Origin: Acidimicrobiales bacterium
GTDB taxonomy: Bacteria; Actinomycetota; Acidimicrobiia; Acidimicrobiales; MedAcidi-G1
Length of the DNA: 62,067 nucleotides
Assembly (NCBI GenBank): GCA_016845305.1
Contig: JAERSW010000071.1
Location: 1-62,067 of the forward strand
Reading direction: 5' to 3'
Of the stretch, positions 1 to 8,736 are shown one piece after another (the first letter of the stretch is position 1; every line of letters begins with the position of its first letter). A program made the translations under genes and the position numbers. A model generated the notes under the pieces. The model made no database searches and was not told the DNA's origin. It saw nothing but the letters and a program-made list of their open reading frames with translations.

Positions 1-72
1 CGGGATGACGTTGTACCACTGGGTGGGCATCTCGGATTCCTCGAGCAGCACCTTGGAGTAGTCGTCGGACAT
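1..72 (-). CDS. TrpB-like tryptophan synthase beta chain, 5' end only
   Basis: Partial gene running off the left edge; 24 codons are visible from an ATG at 72. The N-terminus contains EMPTQWYNVIP, which matches the start of TrpB2-type tryptophan synthase beta chains (PLP enzymes joining indole and serine), where a W-Y-N segment sits at this place. An AGGAAGG ribosome site lies about 10 bases upstream. The PLP lysine and the rest of the fold are outside the window, so the family call rests on the N-terminus alone. Confidence 0.6.
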   Translation of the reverse strand, partial: MSDDYSKVLLEESEMPTQWYNVIP

Positions 73-176
73 GGTGGGCCTCGCCTTCCTGGTCGTCCCG
101 CGCCCCGGGCCGTTCGGCTCCGGGGCACGCCATTCCACCACGCGGGCCATGGCTCGGCCAGCCCGCGGGCGGATGC

Positions 177-1628
177 GTGGGCCGGAGCGGTCGGCGGCGA
201 GACTCCGGCGATGATCGACTCGGCGGGACGGCATGGGACGTGAGCGCAGCCTCGCCGTGGCGGACCTACGCCCTGCTGGCAGGGTCGGTGGTCGCCGCCT
301 CCATGAACTACTCGGTGACCTTCGTGTCGTTCGGCGAGATCGAACGGGACTTCGGCGCCGGGCCGGCCGCCACCTCATGGGTGCTGAACGCCTTCGCCAT
401 CACGCTGACCGCCCTGCTGGTGCCGTGCGGGTGGATGTCGGACCGGTACGGCCGGCGGCGGATGTTCCTGGCCGGGGTGACCCTGTTGGGCGCAGGCTCG
501 GTCCTGGTGGCCGTGGCGCCGACCCTGCCCCTGCTGGTGGCCGCCCGGGTGGTGCAGGCCGCCGGTCTGGCCCTCGAGGGTCCCGCGGCCATGGCCATCC
601 TGCTGGCCGCCTTCGGGGAGGAGCGGCGCAGCACCGCGGTGGGGGCGTTCGGGGGCCTCGGAGGGATCTCGCTGATCCTCGGACCGGTGGTGGGCGGCCT
701 GGTCATCGACGCCGTGGGCTGGCGCTGGACGTACGGCTTCAACACGCCGATCGCCCTGGTCACCGTGGTCCTGGGCCTCCTGTACCTCCCGGCGGACCCA
801 CCGGCCGACCGTGGAGACGACGGGTCGCCCCGCCCGGACCTGCTGGGCGCACTCCTGATGGTGGTGGGGGCTGCGGCCCTGGCCACCGGGATCGTGCAGG
901 CGGAATCATGGGGCTGGACCAGTCCCGGCACCGTCGCGTCGCTGTTCGCAGCGCCGCTGGCGCTGGGCCTCCTGGTGCTCCGGTCGGTCGACCGGCCGTC
1001 GGCCATCCTCGACCTCACCCTGTACCGGGTCCGGTACTTCCCCCGGGGCAACCTGCTCGGCTTCCTGGTGGCCGGGAACTTCGCCGGCACCTACCTGGCC
1101 CTCATCACCCTCCTCACCGGCGCCTGGGCGATGAGCCCTTCGCGGGCCGGCGCCACATTGGCCATCGTGCCGTTGATCGGCGGCCCGATGAGCTTCGTGA
1201 GCGGGCGCCTGGCCGACCGGTACGGACACCGCCGCCTCATCGTGCCCGGCGGCCTGGCCATGGTGGTGGGCGCCCTGGCCTTCCGGTCCGGCGTGGGCGA
1301 CGAGGTGGACCTGGCGCTCTGGTTCCCGACCATCGCCGTCTACGCCCTGGGCATCGGCCTCGCCCACGCCAACTGCGCGTCGCTGGCGCTGCGCTACGTG
1401 CCGTCGGGGTCGCTGGGGCAGGCAGGCGCCACCAACCGGATCATGCACGAGGTGGGGACGGTGGTCAGCGTGGCCGTCGCCGTGGCCCTGCTCGTCGGGG
1501 CCGCCGATCCGGTGGAAGGGGTCCGGCGGGTGATGCTGATGCTGGCTTTCGTGGGCCTGGCCTCCGCCATGATCGCCGCCGGCGTCGACACCCGACCCGG
1601 CACCACGTCGTCGCCGGCACGACGCTGA
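177..1628 (+). CDS. MFS drug-exporter-like transporter (DHA2 type)
   Basis: An integral membrane transporter of 483 residues, probably a proton-driven exporter. The loop motif GWMSDRYGRRRMF (about residues 85-97) is MFS motif A, and LGPVVGGLVIDAVGWRW is the motif C region typical of drug:H+ antiporters. Hydrophobic segments continue to the C-terminus, and the length suits the 12-14 helix DHA2 group. The start is uncertain: GTG 177 gives a 20-residue charged leader, and GTG 240 is an in-frame alternative just before the first helix. The substrate cannot be read from sequence. It converges on the luciferase-like genes at 1648. Confidence 0.8.
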   Translation: MGRSGRRRDSGDDRLGGTAWDVSAASPWRTYALLAGSVVAASMNYSVTFVSFGEIERDFGAGPAATSWVLNAFAITLTALLVPCGWMSDRYGRRRMFLAGVTLLGAGSVLVAVAPTLPLLVAARVVQAAGLALEGPAAMAILLAAFGEERRSTAVGAFGGLGGISLILGPVVGGLVIDAVGWRWTYGFNTPIALVTVVLGLLYLPADPPADRGDDGSPRPDLLGALLMVVGAAALATGIVQAESWGWTSPGTVASLFAAPLALGLLVLRSVDRPSAILDLTLYRVRYFPRGNLLGFLVAGNFAGTYLALITLLTGAWAMSPSRAGATLAIVPLIGGPMSFVSGRLADRYGHRRLIVPGGLAMVVGALAFRSGVGDEVDLALWFPTIAVYALGIGLAHANCASLALRYVPSGSLGQAGATNRIMHEVGTVVSVAVAVALLVGAADPVEGVRRVMLMLAFVGLASAMIAAGVDTRPGTTSSPARR

Positions 1629-1647
1629 GCGTCGGCGAGGCCTCCGT

Positions 1648-2517
1648 TCAGTCCAGGCCGAGGTGCTCCGGCGTCTCCTCCAGGAACCGCAGGACGGCCT
1701 CGGCCCAGCGGCCGTCCGGGGCGCCGGCCAGGTCACGGTGGTCCCGGACCAGGACGAGGCGCTCGACCCCGAGGTCCTCGTAGCGGCGGACCAGGTCGCG
1801 GTCGATCGGCTCGCTCGGCGTCACCGAGACCCTGACCTCGCCCAGCTCCGCAGGTCGTTCGACCCCGGCCACCGCCCGCCGGATCTTCGCGATGGCCGAC
1901 CCGGTGGAGGCCGGGGTGGTCATCCATCCGTACCAGCCGTGGGCGCGGTGGGCCACCCGACGCCAGGTGGCGGGTGAGGCGCCACCCACGAGGACCGGGG
2001 GTCCGCCGGACTGGACGGGGCGCGGGAGGGCGCTGACTCCCTCCCACGAGCTGAACCGACCCTGGAACGACGTCTGGCCCCGCCAGATGGCCCGCATGGC
2101 GTCGAGGTGGTCGTCGCTCCGTGCGCCGCGTTCGGCCATGGGCACGCCGATGGCGTCGAACTCGGCGGGGACGTAGCCCACGCCGACCCCGGCCTCCAGG
2201 CGCCCGCCGGACAGGACGTCGACCGAGGCCAGCTCCTTGGCCAGGACCACTGGGTTGCGCTGGGGGAGGATCACGACCCCGGTGCACAGACGGATGGTCG
2301 AGGTGTGGGCGGCCAGGTGGGCCAGTGACGCCACCTGGTCCACAAAGTGGGTCCCGGGGCTGACGGGGGATGGGGGGCGTTGCGGGTCGGCGACCACGAC
2401 GTGCTCGCCGGTCCAGATCGACTCCCACCCGGCGGCCTCGGCCGTGCGCGCCACGGTGATCATCGTGTCGGGGTCGGCCAGCACCCCGCTGTTGACGCCG
2501 AAGAACCCGAGTTTCAC
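1648..2517 (-). CDS. LLM-class F420-dependent oxidoreductase
   Basis: Luciferase-like flavin/F420 oxidoreductase of 289 residues (TIM-barrel, cytoplasmic). Family marks are the N-terminal KLGFFGVNSG strand, AAGWESIWTGEHVV, VVILPQRNPVVLAKELAS and the signature DVLSGGRLEAGVGVGY followed by EFDAIGVP. The start is GTG 2517, which overlaps the stop of the upstream gene as GTGA, so the two are translationally coupled; the longer open frame upstream is antisense-type read-through. Its partner at 2514 is a paralogue, suggesting two related oxidations in one pathway. The substrate is unknown. Confidence 0.85.
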   Translation of the reverse strand: MKLGFFGVNSGVLADPDTMITVARTAEAAGWESIWTGEHVVVADPQRPPSPVSPGTHFVDQVASLAHLAAHTSTIRLCTGVVILPQRNPVVLAKELASVDVLSGGRLEAGVGVGYVPAEFDAIGVPMAERGARSDDHLDAMRAIWRGQTSFQGRFSSWEGVSALPRPVQSGGPPVLVGGASPATWRRVAHRAHGWYGWMTTPASTGSAIAKIRRAVAGVERPAELGEVRVSVTPSEPIDRDLVRRYEDLGVERLVLVRDHRDLAGAPDGRWAEAVLRFLEETPEHLGLD

Positions 2518-3482
2518 GTGGCGCCGCCGCCGGCGGCCTGTCGGAAGGCGGCCACCACCTCGGCCAGGACCTCGGTGGCCGCATCGACGCCGTCGGGGAC
2601 GGGCACGGCGATCCGGCAGTCGGTGACGCCGGCCTCGAGGAGGTCCGGCACGGCGGCCATGGTGCGTTCGAGGTCCAGGTCGCCGTCGTCGTCCCGGACC
2701 AGCGGGAGCGTGCCCTGGACCTCGAAGCCGCCCGGTTCGAACCCCAGGTCGACCAGGAGGTCGTTCATGCGGGTGATCCCGCCGACCACGTCGGCCCGGT
2801 CGTCGCCCCACGGGATCCATCCGGATCCGAAGGTGGCGAGGCGGCGGGCGGTGCGGTGGTTCACCGTCCCGCTGACCCAGATGGGCACGCCCCGGTCGGC
2901 CACCGGCTTCGGCTGGGCGTGGATGCCGTCGAAGGCCGTCGTCGGACCGAGGTGGGAGGCACGTTCCTCGGTCCACAGCGCCCGGCAGATGGTCAGGCAC
3001 TCGTCGAGGGTCCGACCCCGTTCCGTGAACGCCAGGCCGGCCGCCTCGTACTCGGCGGCCTGCCAGCCGACGCCGACGCCGAGGTCGAGCCTTCCGCCGG
3101 ACAGGACGTCGAGGGTGGCCGCCGCCTTGGCCAGGACGACGGGGCGACGCAGTGCGGCGAGCAGGATTCCCGTCTGGAGGCGGATCCGTTCGGTCCGGGC
3201 GGCCAGCCAGGTGAGCGTGGTGAGCGGTTCCAGCCAGGCGCCGTCCGGTCCGGTGGGTTGGCGGCCGCCGGCCGTCCCGCCCGCCTTCGGGTCGGCGTAG
3301 GCCGACAGGTCGTCGCCGAAGGCCACGTGGTCGGCCACGGCCAGGCGGTCCACGCTGGCCCGGTCGGCGGCCACCGCGTGGTCGGACAGCTTCCGCCAGT
3401 CGCCGGGCGGTTCGGCGGCGAAGTTGACGACCTGGATCGACAGGTGGGGGAGGGGTGGCCCGGTGGGGGCGGGTGCGGTCAT
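2514..3482 (-). CDS. LLM-class F420-dependent oxidoreductase (second copy)
   Basis: A 322-residue luciferase-like protein. It shows LAVADHVAFGD, TGILLAALRRPVVLAKAAAT and the DVLSGGRLDLGVGVGW segment, then YEAAGLAFTERGR, all standard for actinobacterial F420-dependent members. The ATG at 3482 overlaps the stop of the DUF1214 gene (ATGA), and its own stop overlaps the next start (GTGA), so three genes (4693 to 1648) form one coupled operon. It differs enough from the 1648 gene that the pair is not a recent duplicate. Confidence 0.85.
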   Translation of the reverse strand: MTAPAPTGPPLPHLSIQVVNFAAEPPGDWRKLSDHAVAADRASVDRLAVADHVAFGDDLSAYADPKAGGTAGGRQPTGPDGAWLEPLTTLTWLAARTERIRLQTGILLAALRRPVVLAKAAATLDVLSGGRLDLGVGVGWQAAEYEAAGLAFTERGRTLDECLTICRALWTEERASHLGPTTAFDGIHAQPKPVADRGVPIWVSGTVNHRTARRLATFGSGWIPWGDDRADVVGGITRMNDLLVDLGFEPGGFEVQGTLPLVRDDDGDLDLERTMAAVPDLLEAGVTDCRIAVPVPDGVDAATEVLAEVVAAFRQAAGGGAT

Positions 3483-4693
3483 CGGCGGAACCTCCGGAGT
3501 GCGCCCCGGCGACGGCCCCGGAGGACCTCCCGGCGTTCGTCAGCGGTGATGCGGGCCCACCGGTCGTCGAGGTGGTCGTCGAGTTCGGTGAACGGGACGA
3601 GGCGACAGGTGGGAACGGGCTGGCTGGTGGCCTGGTTCCAGCGGTACGTGATACAGCCCTGGGTGGAGCCGGTGGTGTCCAGCCAGTTGGCGACGCCCGG
3701 GTCGTGGTGGCTGATGACCGCCCGGAACACCCCGTCGTCGGAGACCACGGCCTGGTGCCCGTTGAGGCTGGACTGGTGGTTCCACCAGTCCAGGGACTGG
3801 TACCAGACGTCGCCCAGTTGGATGCCCCAGTAGGCGCATTCGGGGACGTCGACCTCCAGCAGCAGGGCCTCGTCCGGGGCGATCCGGTACCACGCCTGGC
3901 CGTAGCCCTGGTCGAGGCTGCCGCCCTGGTGGGCGGTGGCGCCGGGGGCGGCCTGGACGTGGTCGAACGAGTTGACCTGGTCCCGTCGGAGGTGCGCCTG
4001 GCCGAAGTCGGCCCAGAAGGCCGTCATGTCGACGACGTTGTCGGCCAGCGGGTGCAGGGCGGCGACCAGTCGGTCGGGGTCGAGGCGGCTCGGTGCGTCG
4101 GGTGCGTCAAGGCACTCGAGGTGGAGGTCGGCGGGGACCTCGCCCTCCCAGTCGTGGAAGAACTGCCGGACGATGAGTGTGCAGCGGCGGGGAGGGAGTT
4201 CGTGGAAGCAGCCGTCGGGCGTGCCGTCCGGCGCGGGGCCCGCACCGAAGACCACCTCGAAGGTGCCGTGGGGTTCGTCGGCCAGGTCGCTGCCGTTGAG
4301 GCTCAGGAACTGTTCGATGGCCGCCTCGGCGAAGTTCGTGGTCATGGCGGTCACGCCGAGGTACCGGACGGTCCCGACCGATCCGGACAGGCGGTAGGTG
4401 CGGGACAGGTCCAGTTCGGCCATCTGGTAGAGGGCGTCCGGGTTGTCCTGGCCGTTCTTGAACGGGTGGATCCAGGCCAGTTCGGGTCGTTCGACGCCGC
4501 CGCCCTCGACGGTCCGGCTGACCTCGTTGGCGATGCGTCGCAGCAGGGCACGGATGCCCTCGGCCCGGTCCACCTCGTCTCCGGGTCGGTCCGGGTCGAG
4601 GGCCACCTCGGCACCGTCCTTCAGGCGGTCGCAGAAGGCGTGCCACTCGACCCGTAGGTCGACGGCCGGAACGGTGGCTGCGTCGTCGGGCAT
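3479..4693 (-). CDS. DUF1214 domain protein
   Basis: 404 residues, no signal peptide or membrane helix. The C-terminal half (ECAYWGIQLGDVWYQSLDW, then NGHQAVVSDDGVFRAVISHHDPGVANWLDT and ending near TCRLVPF) matches the DUF1214 family, whose biochemical role is not established; members often sit beside catabolic enzymes. First gene of an operon with two LLM oxidoreductases. The ATG at 4693 lies only 6 bases after a TAGGTT -10-like box (4700-4705), so the message is probably leaderless. Confidence 0.75.
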   Translation of the reverse strand: MPDDAATVPAVDLRVEWHAFCDRLKDGAEVALDPDRPGDEVDRAEGIRALLRRIANEVSRTVEGGGVERPELAWIHPFKNGQDNPDALYQMAELDLSRTYRLSGSVGTVRYLGVTAMTTNFAEAAIEQFLSLNGSDLADEPHGTFEVVFGAGPAPDGTPDGCFHELPPRRCTLIVRQFFHDWEGEVPADLHLECLDAPDAPSRLDPDRLVAALHPLADNVVDMTAFWADFGQAHLRRDQVNSFDHVQAAPGATAHQGGSLDQGYGQAWYRIAPDEALLLEVDVPECAYWGIQLGDVWYQSLDWWNHQSSLNGHQAVVSDDGVFRAVISHHDPGVANWLDTTGSTQGCITYRWNQATSQPVPTCRLVPFTELDDHLDDRWARITADERREVLRGRRRGALRRFRR

Positions 4694-4699
4694 GGCTGG

Positions 4700-4746
4700 A
4701 ACCTAACGAGGACGACTCCGGTGGGGCGGATCGGCGGGACTACGTT
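4700..4746. promoter_or_regulatory. Divergent leaderless promoter pair
   Basis: Between the DUF1214 gene (minus) and the patatin gene (plus) lie two opposed -10-like boxes: TAGGTT (minus strand, 4700-4705) and TACGTT (plus strand, 4741-4746). Each is followed by exactly 6 bases and then an ATG, leaving no room for a ribosome binding site. Confidence 0.55.
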
Positions 4747-4752
4747 CGGTCC

Positions 4753-5655
4753 ATGGGGAAGAGGGGAGCGTTCCGTCGCTGGTTCGGGTGGCGCCGTCAG
4801 CCGGGGTCCGTCGAGCCGGCCGCCGAGGACCGGACGCCCAGGACGGTGTTCGTCCTGTCCGGCGGGTCGGTCCGGGGCGCGGCCCAGGCCGGGATGCTGC
4901 GGGTCCTGCTGGAGGCCGGCGTCCGCCCGGATGCGCTGGTGGCCGTGTCGGCCGGGGCGCTGAATGCCACCTTCCTGGTCGCCGATCCGACCGTGGACCA
5001 GGCTCGGCGCCTGGAGGACGTCTGGCGGGACGTCGCCGAGCGCAAGCCCATCCGGGGCAGCGTCGTGCGCAACGTGGCGGCCATCGTGCGGGGAAAGCCG
5101 AGCTTCGACACCGGCGACCGCCTCCGGTCGGTCATCGCCGACCACGTCCCCATGGACGACCTGTCCGAGGCGGTGCTGCCCTGCCACGTGGGGACGACCG
5201 ATGCCTCGACCGGGCAGGTGGTGTGGTGGACGAGCGGACCGCTGGTCGACCTGCTGTGCGCCACCACCGCGGTCCCCGGCGTGCTGCCGGCCGTCGACCT
5301 GGGCGACGGCACGCTGCACATCGACGGTGGGGTGGTGTCCAACATCCCGCTGCGGCGCGGCCTGTCGCTGGAGCCCACCCGGCTCGTGGTGCTGGACGTG
5401 GCGGCCAAGTTCGCCCCGGCCGAGAAGCAGACGGCGCTGTCGCTGATGATGGTGGGCGTGCGGGCCGCGGCGGCCGAGCTGACCCGTCAGCAGTGGCTGG
5501 ACGTGCCCGCGGAGCTCGACGTGCTTCACGTGGAGCTGCCCACCGAGGACGACGCGCCCGACTTCGAGTTCGACCTGGTGCCCGACCTGCTCGAGCAGGG
5601 GGCCGAGGTGGCCCGCCGGGCCCTCGAGACGGCCGACGGGACCGCTACGGCCTGA
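4753..5655 (+). CDS. Patatin-like phospholipase/acyl hydrolase
   Basis: 300-residue Ser-Asp dyad lipid acyl hydrolase. The oxyanion loop is GGSVRG (residues 37-42). The nucleophile is Ser66 in AVSAGALNA, where the first Gly of the usual GxSxG is Ala. The catalytic Asp is D191 in HIDGGVVSNIPL. No signal peptide is evident; the N-terminus is basic (KRGAFRRWFGWRR), which could help membrane association. The last codons overlap tail-to-tail with the glycosidase gene on the other strand. Confidence 0.85.
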   Translation: MGKRGAFRRWFGWRRQPGSVEPAAEDRTPRTVFVLSGGSVRGAAQAGMLRVLLEAGVRPDALVAVSAGALNATFLVADPTVDQARRLEDVWRDVAERKPIRGSVVRNVAAIVRGKPSFDTGDRLRSVIADHVPMDDLSEAVLPCHVGTTDASTGQVVWWTSGPLVDLLCATTAVPGVLPAVDLGDGTLHIDGGVVSNIPLRRGLSLEPTRLVVLDVAAKFAPAEKQTALSLMMVGVRAAAAELTRQQWLDVPAELDVLHVELPTEDDAPDFEFDLVPDLLEQGAEVARRALETADGTATA

Positions 5656-7153
5656 CGGTGACCAGGGTCGGGACGTCGGCCGTGAAGTCGGCGGCATCCA
5701 CCGTGGCGATGGTGCCGTCGTAGCCGACGGTCTCGACGCTGCCGGTGATCGACGACGGGAGGCCGGCGCCGTCCCAGAGGACGTGGACGTCACGGCCGTC
5801 GGGCATGTCGAAGCGGACCGAGGCGTTCGAGGTCCACGTGGCCGAGGTGAAGTCGGACACCGTGGTGGCCAGCAGGAGGTAGGCGGCGTCGGACTCGGGT
5901 CCGGGTCCGCCGGTCGGATCGTGGGGGCCGACGTTGAAGATGCGCGAGGCGCCGTCGGCGAAGGCGGTGGCGAATCCGGTGAGGGTCGAGCGGGCCAGCT
6001 CGTCGGCTGTCGGGAACGGAAGACCGGGCGCGGGCATGGTCGGCACGAGGGCCTCGGTGATCCAGTAGCCCGTTCCGGCGTGACCGGTCTCGTCCAGGAA
6101 GGCCCGGTAGTCGTCGCTGAAGAACGAGTGGTCGGACCCGATGGAGTGGATGTTCCCGAGGTGGAAGGACCCTCCGGCCTGGGTGAGGACGGGGCGCCAG
6201 AAGTCGGCGAAGACGACCTGCATGCCGGCCTGGCCGCCGGTCAGGACCGTGGCGGCGTCGTCGGCCGCGGTGATGGTGTCGAAGGCCAGGCGCAGCATGC
6301 CCAGGTAGTCCGACGAGGAGCCCTGGAAGAAGTGGCCGTGCCCGCCCTGCATCGCCGGCTCGTTGGCCACCTCCCAGTGGTGGATCGGGTAGGCGAGACC
6401 GGGCATGTCGTCGACGCCGTCGCCGTCGTAGCGCTCGACCACGTCGGTGAGCCAGGCGACGAAGGCGTCGTCGTCACACGGGGCGAAGAGGCGGGTGGGC
6501 AGTTCCCAGAGGACGGGCTGGACCTCGGGGTCCGAGCCGTGGCAGGTCCGCTGGTCCCAGTCGACGAACGGCCAGATCGTGCCGATGACGGCCAGGCGGT
6601 CGGCCTGCCACCGTCGGACGTGCCAATCGGCCATGTCCCAGCGACGGTCGCCCGGAGCGCGCTCGATCTCGGAGCGGAGGAAGACGCCCGGGTGGGGGCG
6701 GATCCAGCCTCCGGCGACCTCGAAGGACTGCCCGAGGACGCCGAACCGGCTGGTGCCGACGTCATCCGGCCACGGGAGCGGAACCGGGGCGGCCTCCGTC
6801 GTGGTCGTCGGTGGGCTCGTGGTGGTGGGTGCGGCTGTGGTGGTGGGTGCGGTTGTGGTGGTGGGTGTAGCGGTGGTGGTGGGTGCGGTGGTGGTCGTGC
6901 CCTCGGTGGTGGTGGCCACAGTCGTGGTGGGCGCCGCGGTGGTGGTGGGTGCGGTCGTGGTGGTAGGTGTGGCCGTGGTGGTTGGTGCGGCCGTCGTGGT
7001 GGTTGGTGCGGTGGTAGTCGTGGGTGCCGCCGCCGCCGTGGTGGTTGGTGCGGCAGTGGTCGTCGTCGCCGGTGCGGCGGTGTCGTCGGTGGTGCCCCCA
7101 CCGCAGGCTGCGGCGAGGAGCGCGAGGCCGATCAGGGTGGGTGTGGCCCGCAT
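5645..7153 (-). CDS. Thr-rich lipoprotein with clan-A glycosidase-like domain
   Basis: 502 residues. Residues 1-20 are a lipoprotein signal ending LLAAACGGG. A roughly 110-residue tether made almost only of Thr, Ala and Pro follows, then a globular domain. That domain has HWEVANEPAMQ, with Glu265 as probable acid/base in an N-E-P motif, and GYWITEALVP, with Glu367 as probable nucleophile. This is the paired-Glu arrangement of clan-A glycoside hydrolases (GH5/GH39-like). I infer an exported, membrane-anchored polysaccharide-acting enzyme on a long, probably glycosylated stalk. The ATG at 7153 overlaps the stop of the methyltransferase gene (TGATG). Substrate unknown. Confidence 0.7.
   Translation of the reverse strand: MRATPTLIGLALLAAACGGGTTDDTAAPATTTTAAPTTTAAAAPTTTTAPTTTTAAPTTTATPTTTTAPTTTAAPTTTVATTTEGTTTTAPTTTATPTTTTAPTTTAAPTTTSPPTTTTEAAPVPLPWPDDVGTSRFGVLGQSFEVAGGWIRPHPGVFLRSEIERAPGDRRWDMADWHVRRWQADRLAVIGTIWPFVDWDQRTCHGSDPEVQPVLWELPTRLFAPCDDDAFVAWLTDVVERYDGDGVDDMPGLAYPIHHWEVANEPAMQGGHGHFFQGSSSDYLGMLRLAFDTITAADDAATVLTGGQAGMQVVFADFWRPVLTQAGGSFHLGNIHSIGSDHSFFSDDYRAFLDETGHAGTGYWITEALVPTMPAPGLPFPTADELARSTLTGFATAFADGASRIFNVGPHDPTGGPGPESDAAYLLLATTVSDFTSATWTSNASVRFDMPDGRDVHVLWDGAGLPSSITGSVETVGYDGTIATVDAADFTADVPTLVTVRP
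6797..7080 (-). repeat. Low-complexity Thr/Ala/Pro codon repeat
   Basis: A run of ACC-rich triplets (seen as GTGGTGGTGGGTGCGG-like units on the plus strand) coding for TTTT-AP blocks in the lipoprotein tether. Units vary in length, so copy number may change by slippage. Confidence 0.85.
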
Positions 7154-8121
7154 CAGCGTCGTCGCCGGCGCCGTTCGCGCCCACGGTCGCCACTGACGGT
7201 GGCCGTGGCCACGGGGGGCGCGATGTCGGGTACCGGCAGGGTGCCGTCCAGCACGCCCCGGATGTGGGCGATGTGCTCGGGGGTGCTGCCGCAGCAGGCG
7301 CCGATGAGGCCGATGCCGGCCTCGCGGAGGCGGTGGGCATGGGCGGCCAGCACCTCGGGGGTGGCGTCGTACTCCAGCACGTCGCCCTTCCACACGGGGA
7401 TCCCGGCGTTGGCCTTGGAGACCACGGGGATGTCGCCACAGGCCGACCGGATGGCGACCACCGCGGCCTCGGTGTCGGCGAGGTTGGCGCCGCAGTTGGC
7501 GCCGATGGCCGAGACGCCGAGTTCGGCCAGACGGGCGCCGGCCTCCTCGCCGGTGATGCCCATCATGGTGCGCCCCGCGGTGTCGAAGCTGAGGGTGACC
7601 ACCACCGGCAGGTCGGCCCCCTGCCGGGCTCCGGCCACGCCGGCCTCCACCTCGGGCAGGGCGCTCATGGTCTCCAGCCACAGGACGTCGGCACCGCCGT
7701 CGGCCAGCCCGGCCGCCTGTTCGGCGAACGCTTCGGTGGCTCCGGCCGTCGACAGGTCGCCGAGGGGCTCGATCAGTTCGCCGGTCGGTCCCATGGATCC
7801 GGCCACCAGGACCGGGCGCCCGGCTTCGTCGGCCACGGCCCGGGCGTTGGCCGCCGCGGCGGCGTTCAGCTCGTGGACCCGTCCGTCCAGGTCGTGGAGC
7901 TTCAGGCGATGGCGGTTGCCGCCGAACGAGTTGGTGAGGACCACGTCGGACCCGGCGTCGACGTAGCCGCGGTGGATGGCGCGGATCCGGTCCGGATGGT
8001 CGACGTTCCAGATCTCCGGCGGGTCCCCGGCGGTGAGGCCGGCGTCGAAGAGTTGGGTGCCCATGGCCCCGTCGAGGACCAGGGGGCCGTTGGAAGCGAT
8101 CAGTTTCCGGAGATCCGCCAT
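7153..8121 (-). CDS. Homocysteine S-methyltransferase family protein
   Basis: 322-residue zinc methyltransferase (S-methyl_trans fold), probably transferring a methyl group to homocysteine or a related thiol. It begins with PLVLDGAMGTQLFDAG, and carries the zinc-binding cysteines in IGANCGAN and GACCGSTPEHI. VLTNSFGGN is also typical. The donor (betaine, S-methylmethionine or other) cannot be told. The C-terminus is a short Arg-rich tail. A TACGGT box 6 bases before the ATG suggests a leaderless message. First gene of an operon with the glycosidase lipoprotein; a distant paralogue sits at 23016. Confidence 0.85.
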   Translation of the reverse strand: MADLRKLIASNGPLVLDGAMGTQLFDAGLTAGDPPEIWNVDHPDRIRAIHRGYVDAGSDVVLTNSFGGNRHRLKLHDLDGRVHELNAAAAANARAVADEAGRPVLVAGSMGPTGELIEPLGDLSTAGATEAFAEQAAGLADGGADVLWLETMSALPEVEAGVAGARQGADLPVVVTLSFDTAGRTMMGITGEEAGARLAELGVSAIGANCGANLADTEAAVVAIRSACGDIPVVSKANAGIPVWKGDVLEYDATPEVLAAHAHRLREAGIGLIGACCGSTPEHIAHIRGVLDGTLPVPDIAPPVATATVSGDRGRERRRRRR

Positions 8122-8148
8122 GGGTGGACCGTAGCGAACGTGACCTGC

Positions 8149-8463
8149 TCAGTCCGAAGCGAATCGCTCCGCACAGGTCCGCCCGGCGTTGGTGAAGACC
8201 ACGTCCATGGTCTCGTCGCCCATGAGGGTCAGGTCGCTCACCGAGTAGTTCTCGGCCACGACGTCCAGGGCGCAGGTGCAGGCGTCGTCGACCGTCTTCC
8301 CGGCCGCCTCGAGGTGCGTCCGGGAGTCCACCTGCGTCTCCAGTCCGGCCACGCAGCGCCCGTGGATGATGGTGGCCACGTCCGCCTTGAAGGTGGGCTT
8401 CGAACCGCACCCGGCGGCGAGGAGCAGGACGGCGACGACGGGGATCAGGGCCTTGGCGCGCAT
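8149..8463 (-). CDS. Small lipoprotein, function unknown
   Basis: 104 residues with a signal peptide and lipobox LLLAAGC (Cys19). The mature part has three more cysteines arranged as C..CTC..C, suggesting disulfides. I do not recognise the family. ATG 8463 follows a TACCCT box (8472-8477) by 8 bases, so it is likely leaderless and transcribed on its own, 27 bases downstream of the methyltransferase start. Confidence 0.65.
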   Translation of the reverse strand: MRAKALIPVVAVLLLAAGCGSKPTFKADVATIIHGRCVAGLETQVDSRTHLEAAGKTVDDACTCALDVVAENYSVSDLTLMGDETMDVVFTNAGRTCAERFASD

Positions 8464-8533
8464 GGTGCGGAAGGGTAGGGGGTTGCGGGCGTCAGCGGTG
8501 GGAGGCGGTCGTCTCCGCTCGGCACCCTTGTCT

Positions 8534-8685
8534 CGACCCCCTTGTCTGGGGTCGGGAACGGCGCGAGGCTTGCCGTGACGGATCCGCCGGGCGGACGTGT
8601 CCGACCGATACTCGGGCGACGCCGGTAGGGGGTGGTTCCGTTCGGGACGTCCCGGGATGCACCCGCCTCGAGTTGGAGGCGGGTG
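8534..8685. other. Divergent intergenic region with two hairpins
   Basis: The 273-base gap between the small lipoprotein and the 8737 gene holds two inverted repeats: CGACCCC/GGGGTCG near 8534-8554, and a perfect 10-bp stem CACCCGCCTC/GAGGCGGGTG at 8660-8685 with a 6-base loop. Neither has a T-run. They may be terminators, a small RNA, or regulator targets. Confidence 0.35.
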
Positions 8686-8736
8686 TTCCGCGTGGGAGGA
8701 GGGCGACGCCCCGCTCGGTGCGCCTACGCTGCGCCG

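Noticed and set aside
6797-7080. CRISPR-like regular repeat
   Set aside because: No fixed repeat-spacer alternation; it is Thr/Ala/Pro codon repetition inside a gene, and no cas genes are near.
5645-8410. A 921-codon open frame on the minus strand
   Set aside because: Only the part from ATG 7153 has protein-like content; upstream it is an Arg/Pro/Gly-rich shadow of the methyltransferase gene in another frame.
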